Notes under the pieces: generated by a model | Databases searched by the model: none | What the model saw: only the letters and a program-made list of their open reading frames with translations | What the model was told of the DNA's origin: nothing | Translations under genes and position numbers: made by a program | Origin: Pontivivens sp032464575 | Lineage (GTDB): Bacteria > Pseudomonadota > Alphaproteobacteria > Rhodobacterales > Rhodobacteraceae | Direction: 5' to 3' | Assembly (NCBI GenBank): GCA_032464575.1 | Contig: JAWDKM010000007.1 | Coordinates: forward strand, 248,001-312,000 | Length of the DNA stretch: 64,000 nucleotides | Part shown: positions 60,301-64,000 of the stretch, piece by piece | Layout of the letters: each line of letters starts with the position of its first letter | Numbering within the stretch: position 1 is the first letter of the stretch

Positions 60301-61466
60301 GCGATCGGCGCGAAGTTGTCGGCGGTCAGGTCCGAGAGGTAGACGCCCTCCAACAACAGGGATTTCCCGCTGTCGAACATGTGGACCATCTTGAACCCTT
60401 CGGCGGTGTCGACGCCGATCTGGTTGTGGATCGAGTCCGAGCCGAGGTCGAGAACGTCCTTCGACGGGTCGAAGTTCTGGACGAGGGTGGTGCTGCCGAC
60501 CCGGTAGGTCGTGCCGGTGCCGTCCATGCCGCCATCCGGGCTGTCCCCGCCCGTATCGCCGCCCATGTCTCCCCCGTGGTCATGGTCGCCGTGATCGTGG
60601 TCGCCGTGGTGGTGGTCACCGCCCATGTCGCCACCGTCCGTGCCGCCGTCCCCCATGTCGGGATCGGGATCGACCGGATCGGGGTCCACCGGATCGATTG
60701 GCGTGCCCGTGTTATCGGCGGTGATCCCCTCGCCCAGCGGATCACTCAGCAGCACCATCGACTGGAAGTAGTTGGCCACGTCCGCCTCGGGCACGTCGAG
60801 CGCGGACCACTGCGGATAGTCGAACGTGTCGTTCATGAAGGGCTGCATCTGGTCGTGGCTCAGCACCGTCAGGTGGTTCACGTCGTGCGACACCGCCCCG
60901 TCGAGCGGCAAACCGCCATGGGTCACGCCGTGCATCCAGCCGCCGTAATGAGGCTCCATCTTCAGCGTGTTGACGAAGGTGTCGACCAGGCCCTGGGCTT
61001 CGAGATACTCCGCATAGCCCTCCAGACCGAATTCCTCGACCATCTGCATGACGTTTTCGGTCGTGCCCAGCCGGGCCTCGCGCTGGATGTCGGCGAGGAT
61101 CTGGGGATCGAAGGCTTCATCGCGGATCCAGCCGACCTTCGCGCCCTGCATGCCGTAGTAGAGCCCGACGCCCTTCTCGGTCTCGCCATAGGGGGTGGGG
61201 TTGTTCGTCATCTGGTTGGCGTAGGCCCAGGCGCCGACATCCTCCAGGTTGAGCGCTTCGAGGCCGAGAAACGCCCGCAGGCCGTTATAGGACACGAGGG
61301 CCTCGGTGGTAATCGGCGTGCGCCCGCCCTCCAGGCTGTCCTCATGCGTATGGCTGCTGGTGCCGTGGAAGATCCCGAACTCCGTGATGTCCATGTAGGC
61401 GCTGTTGCTGTCGTGGCCGCCCGCCATGCCGTGGGTATGCCCGCCGTTCATGTTGCTTCCGTCCAT
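57333..61466 (-). CDS. Modular GH9 cellulase with two CBM2-like modules
   Basis: The 1377-residue acidic protein has no N-terminal signal. In order it has an unrecognised His-rich helical domain (1-252), a Pro/Asp/His-rich linker (253-320), an unrecognised beta module (320-540), a Gly/Asp/Thr linker, and a CBM2-like module (about 596-690, NQWNGGFVAQASFTP). A second Gly/Asp linker leads to the GH9 catalytic domain (about 775-1225). There DAGDHVKFGLPMAYT holds the base/water-activating aspartates, NPHHRAA the histidine and NEVATDYNAGF the acid glutamate. A (VDPDP)n linker and a terminal CBM2-like domain follow (1280-1377). It should cut beta-1,4-glucan outside the cell. GGAG stands before the ATG. 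Confidence 0.93.
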   Translation of the reverse strand: MDGSNMNGGHTHGMAGGHDSNSAYMDITEFGIFHGTSSHTHEDSLEGGRTPITTEALVSYNGLRAFLGLEALNLEDVGAWAYANQMTNNPTPYGETEKGVGLYYGMQGAKVGWIRDEAFDPQILADIQREARLGTTENVMQMVEEFGLEGYAEYLEAQGLVDTFVNTLKMEPHYGGWMHGVTHGGLPLDGAVSHDVNHLTVLSHDQMQPFMNDTFDYPQWSALDVPEADVANYFQSMVLLSDPLGEGITADNTGTPIDPVDPDPVDPDPDMGDGGTDGGDMGGDHHHGDHDHGDHDHGGDMGGDTGGDSPDGGMDGTGTTYRVGSTTLVQNFDPSKDVLDLGSDSIHNQIGVDTAEGFKMVHMFDSGKSLLLEGVYLSDLTADNFAPIADAHLQQDLSASLAYENGTGLVRENTVYVRSHEANLVEVVDFDPATDKISMFYLSVRGDQELNFVAEQTGEGVRFYSPITGQSLTLRGVTFDDLDSSHFEWRANQLEDNVAGRMSLADKIDGFTYENIYSGKSVPMAGGVDRAPYHSQPDYTGTPIDPDAGNGGGDTGGDTGGGDNGGNTGGDTGGDTGGDTGGDTGGGDPDPGTGGATGDSVVTFDTSNQWNGGFVAQASFTPSAATNGWEITFTSTAEITNIWNAEIVSREGDVYTIRNVSYNANVAGGQEISFGFQAAGSDTSISGILVNGEPVDAGSDTGGDTGGGDTDGDIGGDTGGDTGGGDTGGDTGGGDTGGDPDTGGGDPDPDTGGGDPDPDPGTGGSYDGGNGSPFAAADYAEVLDKSMNFYYANYAGDLDDDHPISWRGDSTPNDGADVGRDLSGGMFDAGDHVKFGLPMAYTATTLAWGGIEFETGYKAANGYEDLDSHLRQLNDYFLQAYDDKGTADISDDVFHAQVGDGNVDHAYWGAPEDMTMDRPTFSVDAQNPGSDVTGETAAALASSSIFFRNQGDTAYADELLEKAIQLFDFAETYQGKYSDAIPNVASFYNSWSGFEDELAWSANWLFQATGDASYLAKSEQYYSAAATNWAMNWDDKGHPTALFLAEQTGKAQYVNDINAHLDFHMDGIHKLEGTETNDGLAWVDQWGSNRYAGNTALLAQVQAKIEAGKGNDARAEELRQFSTDQLDYMMGDNPDGFSYVVGFGDDFPLNPHHRAASGTTYAQAPGDNEYTLEGALVGGPGRDGTYNDDRNDFITNEVATDYNAGFSGALAGALEGLLDAGAEPVVPDPVDPDPGTGGGDPDPVDPDPVDPDPVDPDPDTGGGDPDPVDPAPGNAVSAYLDVKDDWGSGAVVEMTLTNNSGRTVSGWDVEFDLPVEIASAWNADLTEAEDGRVSLDAVDWNGTLADGQSVTVGFQTTDGDLDEDQINADADFAIDFM
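57650..57790 (-). repeat. (VDPDP)n linker repeats in the cellulase gene
   Basis: Tandem copies of a 15-base unit encode the Pro/Asp linker between the catalytic domain and the C-terminal CBM2-like module. Similar low-complexity blocks at 59170-59385 and 59690-59830 encode GGDTGGD-type linkers. Confidence 0.8.
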
Positions 61467-62746
61467 GTCCGTATCTCCACCTCTGTGCCGCAGAACGGCG
61501 CATCTTTTTCAGGACGGGGCGCAGACTGATCCCTGCGCTCCGGTCTTCTGGTTCTGTGCGGGATGCTTTTCACACCGAGATGCTGTCAGGACGCGTTGAC
61601 AGTCGTCCGTGCCAGCCATCCGCTCGGGGATGGCGATGATGGGCGTGGTGCCCGAACAGTCGCTCAGTTGTCGTGAAAGCTGACGGCGCCGCCGCCTATA
61701 TTCGTGATCTGGATCTCAGACACAAACTACATGCGGGTACAAATGATACCGATAAGATGACCAAGGAGTCATGCCGGGATCCCCCCGGGATACCCGCTCT
61801 ATTCTGTACAGTCACGGCCAATCCCCTTTTGACCTTTAGCGTGCATATCATTGTTGACGATCCACCATGGGGCGAGCAAGTCAATCTTTCCGCCTCGGTT
61901 GAGAGGTCGGCACGATCCTGCCATCTGGTGGAATTGGCTCATGATGACGCCGTTCTGGTGCGTGCTCACGACGCGTTACAGCAAACTTGAGCCATATCGG
62001 CGATCCGAGGCGACGTTGCGGAGCGTTGATCACGCCCAAGCTCTCGAAATCGTGAACGGAAAGCTGGTTGTTATTTGCACGGCTCGACATCCGCGCCCCC
62101 GTCGTCATCCGCTCCAATCGACGTGCAGATCACGCCGTTCCGCGGGGCTGTCCAAGATGATCGACAATCCGCGCTTCGGTCCATCCGTGCGGCAACAACA
62201 GTAAGGAGATGCCAGCCTCGATCGCCGATGCCGACATCGTGCATATGATCGGGTGGCGTAGGAAAATCGATGATGCCGAAGTTTGCCTCGGCGCGATCTA
62301 TCCCGGCGCGCGCTCTGCTCGAGGCATAGCGACGTATCCTTGGCACGAGCGTTCTCGATGGTTTCGGGGTTAAGGCAATAACGCTGCAGACGACAGGCTT
62401 CCGCGCTGCCAACTCGTTAACGGCGGTGGTATCAAGCATCCGACGCGCAAGAAGTTCTCAAGCCGCGCCCTCTGGATCTGAAGACCGTGGAACGGCCTGC
62501 CCCCTACGCTTCCGCACCGCCTCCAGCCAAGCTCAGAGCGTTGTCCCTTTGCTTCCGAGACAGCAGTGATGATCATCCACATGCAGGCCCACCTTGCTCT
62601 CCGCCAGGATCGCGACGATCCGCTCCTGACCGAGCCTCTTCTCCACCCGGGAGATGCTCTACAGCTTCCACCTTTGTCCCGGCCGGTCGGATAGCAGCAT
62701 GTCATAGCGCTCCGTCGATGCCGCAACTGCTTCCGCAAGTGACGAC
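61467..62746. other. Non-coding, decayed region
   Basis: About 1.3 kb without a believable gene. The first 200 bases must hold the cellulase promoter. Between about 62480 and 62690 the minus strand reads VEKRLGQERIVAILAESKVG followed by a stop-broken stretch, which faintly recalls the N-terminal helix-turn-helix of IS3-type transposase OrfA. The assignment is weak. Codon use has lost the GC3 pattern seen elsewhere, so this looks like degraded former coding DNA. Confidence 0.4.
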
Positions 62747-63475
62747 CTACCCGGGATCCGCACCGAAGTACTTTTCGTAGAGCGCCTCGAAGGTGCCATC
62801 GCTCCGCACGCTCTCCAAGGCGGCGCGAAGGTCTTCCATGACGTGTTCCGGATACCCGTCGCTCGCCGCCAGCCATAGGGACGTGGTGCGGATTGGCTGT
62901 CCGCTCACCAGATCTTCCGCGGGAAAGCCGAGCTGGTTCCAGATGAAGATCGCGCGCTGAGCCAGGGTGAAGACCGCGTCCACCCGGTCGGCTTCGAGCT
63001 TTAGCAGGCTCTGTTCGACCCGGCTTTGCTCGAAGTTGGTCAGGCCCTCGCGAACGAGGGCATCCGTGTACACGCCTTGCGATCCGATGAGCCCCACGGT
63101 GGACGCGTCTTCGTAAGAATCGATCGGGCGATCCGTCGTCACGAACACCCACTCCACATCCACGAGCTGATCGATCCAGTCGTAGAGCGGCTCCCGTTTC
63201 TCGGTCCGCGTCATGCCGAAGATCAGAACGTCGTCGCCGTCCGTCGCGATCTGCTGCGCACGCTTCCAAGGGTAGTATTCGATCTCCAGCCCGTATCCGG
63301 CGCGTTCCGCCATGAGGGTGACGAGCTCATGATTGAAGCCGGGCAGTTCCTCCCCGTGTCCGCGCGACATCGGCGAGACATCCGCACTGGTGACGGCCCG
63401 AAGCGTCTGCGCGTGAAGCGAACCCGCAAGCAGGATGCCGGAAAGGATCACACTGCCGAACCACTGGTATCTCAT
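62747..63475 (-). CDS. Periplasmic solute-binding protein (family 3)
   Basis: The 242-residue precursor has a signal peptide ending LHAQ (1-22) and the two-lobe fold of SBP family 3. It shows LPGFNHELVTLMAERAGYGLEIEYYPWKRA, GMTRTEKREPLYDW and the hinge return DAVFTLAQRAIF. The PWKRA pattern is frequent in stand-alone family members that serve signalling rather than transport. No permease is nearby, and the gene is divergent from a membrane sensor gene, so a sensing role is likely. AAGGAGG precedes the ATG. Confidence 0.85.
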   Translation of the reverse strand: MRYQWFGSVILSGILLAGSLHAQTLRAVTSADVSPMSRGHGEELPGFNHELVTLMAERAGYGLEIEYYPWKRAQQIATDGDDVLIFGMTRTEKREPLYDWIDQLVDVEWVFVTTDRPIDSYEDASTVGLIGSQGVYTDALVREGLTNFEQSRVEQSLLKLEADRVDAVFTLAQRAIFIWNQLGFPAEDLVSGQPIRTTSLWLAASDGYPEHVMEDLRAALESVRSDGTFEALYEKYFGADPG

Positions 63476-63599
63476 GATTGCCTCCTTGTCGCTGCCGGGG
63501 AGACAATCGCCGCAATGTCCTTCGAAGCCGTTAAGGCGCTCATAAAGGAAACCGAAATGAAAAGGCCGGATGCTCCGCGGAAACCGAAGAGAGCATCAG

Positions 63600-64000
63600 A
63601 TGTACTCCATTCGATTCAAGCTGCCCGCGATCACGCTCCTGTTCGTGTTCGCCTTCATGACCGCCATCACGGTCTACTGGGCCCGTGCGCACGTCTCGGA
63701 AATGCGCACGAGCTTCGACGCCATGATGCGCCAGACAGCCACGTTCCTCGCGCCGCCGCTTGCGAACGCGGTCTGGAATTTCGAGGTCGGACAGGCCGAA
63801 AAGGCCCTGCTCGGCCTGGAGGTCAACGACAGCTACCTGTTCAGCATCGTTCGATCCGACGGAGATATCTTCGTTCAGGACCGCGCCGATCTTGATGACC
63901 GGGCCGATGGTTGGGACCCTCTCGATATCGGCGACGGTGCCGGCACGCTTGCAGACGGCGAGATGCAGGTCGAGCTCGTGGACAGCGACGACGACCGCAT
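63600..64000 (+). CDS. Membrane sensor protein, N-terminal part (runs off the window)
   Basis: The first 133 codons are visible from the ATG at 63600, with GAAGAGAG upstream. They encode a short basic start (MYSIRFKLP), a membrane segment ITLLFVFAFMTAITVYW and a periplasmic sensor part with FDAMMRQTATFLAPPLANAVWNFE. That block is typical of sensor histidine kinases and diguanylate cyclases. The output domain lies outside. The divergent solute-binding protein may present a ligand to it. Confidence 0.75.
   Translation, partial: MYSIRFKLPAITLLFVFAFMTAITVYWARAHVSEMRTSFDAMMRQTATFLAPPLANAVWNFEVGQAEKALLGLEVNDSYLFSIVRSDGDIFVQDRADLDDRADGWDPLDIGDGAGTLADGEMQVELVDSDDDR

Noticed and set aside
61673..61990. 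Plus-strand open frame of 105 codons upstream of the cellulase
   Set aside because: Codon use has no GC3 bias and no ribosome binding site, and the product shows no family pattern.

Overview
The window looks like chromosomal DNA of a high-GC alphaproteobacterium of the order Rhodobacterales (Roseobacter/Paracoccus relatives). This rests on strong G/C third-position bias, an alpha-type RF2 without a frameshift, a bactofilin/M23 peptidase pair, and a paaIKXABCDE-paaZ layout. The genus cannot be fixed from sequence alone. No rRNA, tRNA, CRISPR array or intact insertion sequence was recognised.

Layout. 0-0.8 kb: AT-richer accessory DNA with a Panacea/SocA-type antitoxin gene. 0.8-2 kb: a DUF4239 membrane protein and a small lipoprotein. 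2-10.4 kb: aerobic phenylacetate catabolism, with paaI-K-X-A-B-C-D-E on the minus strand and paaZ divergent. TGTTACA-type palindromes sit at both promoter regions. 10.4-12.1 kb: palindromic repeats, an SDR, a 61-aa orphan between two terminators, and a stray 3' fragment of a second hslU. 12.1-22.4 kb: housekeeping genes (prfB, bactofilin, M23 peptidase, DUF455 protein, bcp, SoxX-like cytochrome, queA, hslU, hslV, rhomboid protease), with two secreted-protein genes lying between hslU and hslV. 22.4-28.3 kb: an alpha/beta hydrolase and a pqiA-pqiA-pqiB-pqiC operon whose PqiB has a very long repetitive C-terminus.

28.7-50.5 kb is a complete Wzx/Wzy-type exopolysaccharide locus. It holds sugar-nucleotide enzymes (Ugd, an ArnA/UDP-apiose-synthase-like enzyme, a UDP-glucuronate 4-epimerase), five glycosyltransferases, flippase, polymerase, an outer-membrane export protein and a Wzc-like co-polymerase. 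It also holds a pectate-lyase-like protein, an RTX protein, and an adjacent MurA-like/MurB-like gene pair. A palindrome CAACT-N3-AGTTG occurs exactly before three of its transcription units and in weaker form before two more, which suggests one dedicated regulator. The enzymes predict an acidic polymer containing uronic acid and perhaps a muramic-acid-like (lactyl) sugar.

50.5-57 kb: a decayed gltS and an AraC-controlled set of oxidoreductase-type genes (cupin, two NmrA-like proteins of which one is frameshifted, a metallo-beta-lactamase-fold hydrolase, a dioxygenase-fold protein, a ferric-reductase-like membrane protein). 57.3-61.5 kb: one 1377-residue modular GH9 cellulase with two CBM2-like modules. 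61.5-62.7 kb: decayed non-coding DNA. 62.7-64 kb: a periplasmic solute-binding protein divergent from the start of a membrane sensor protein that runs off the window.
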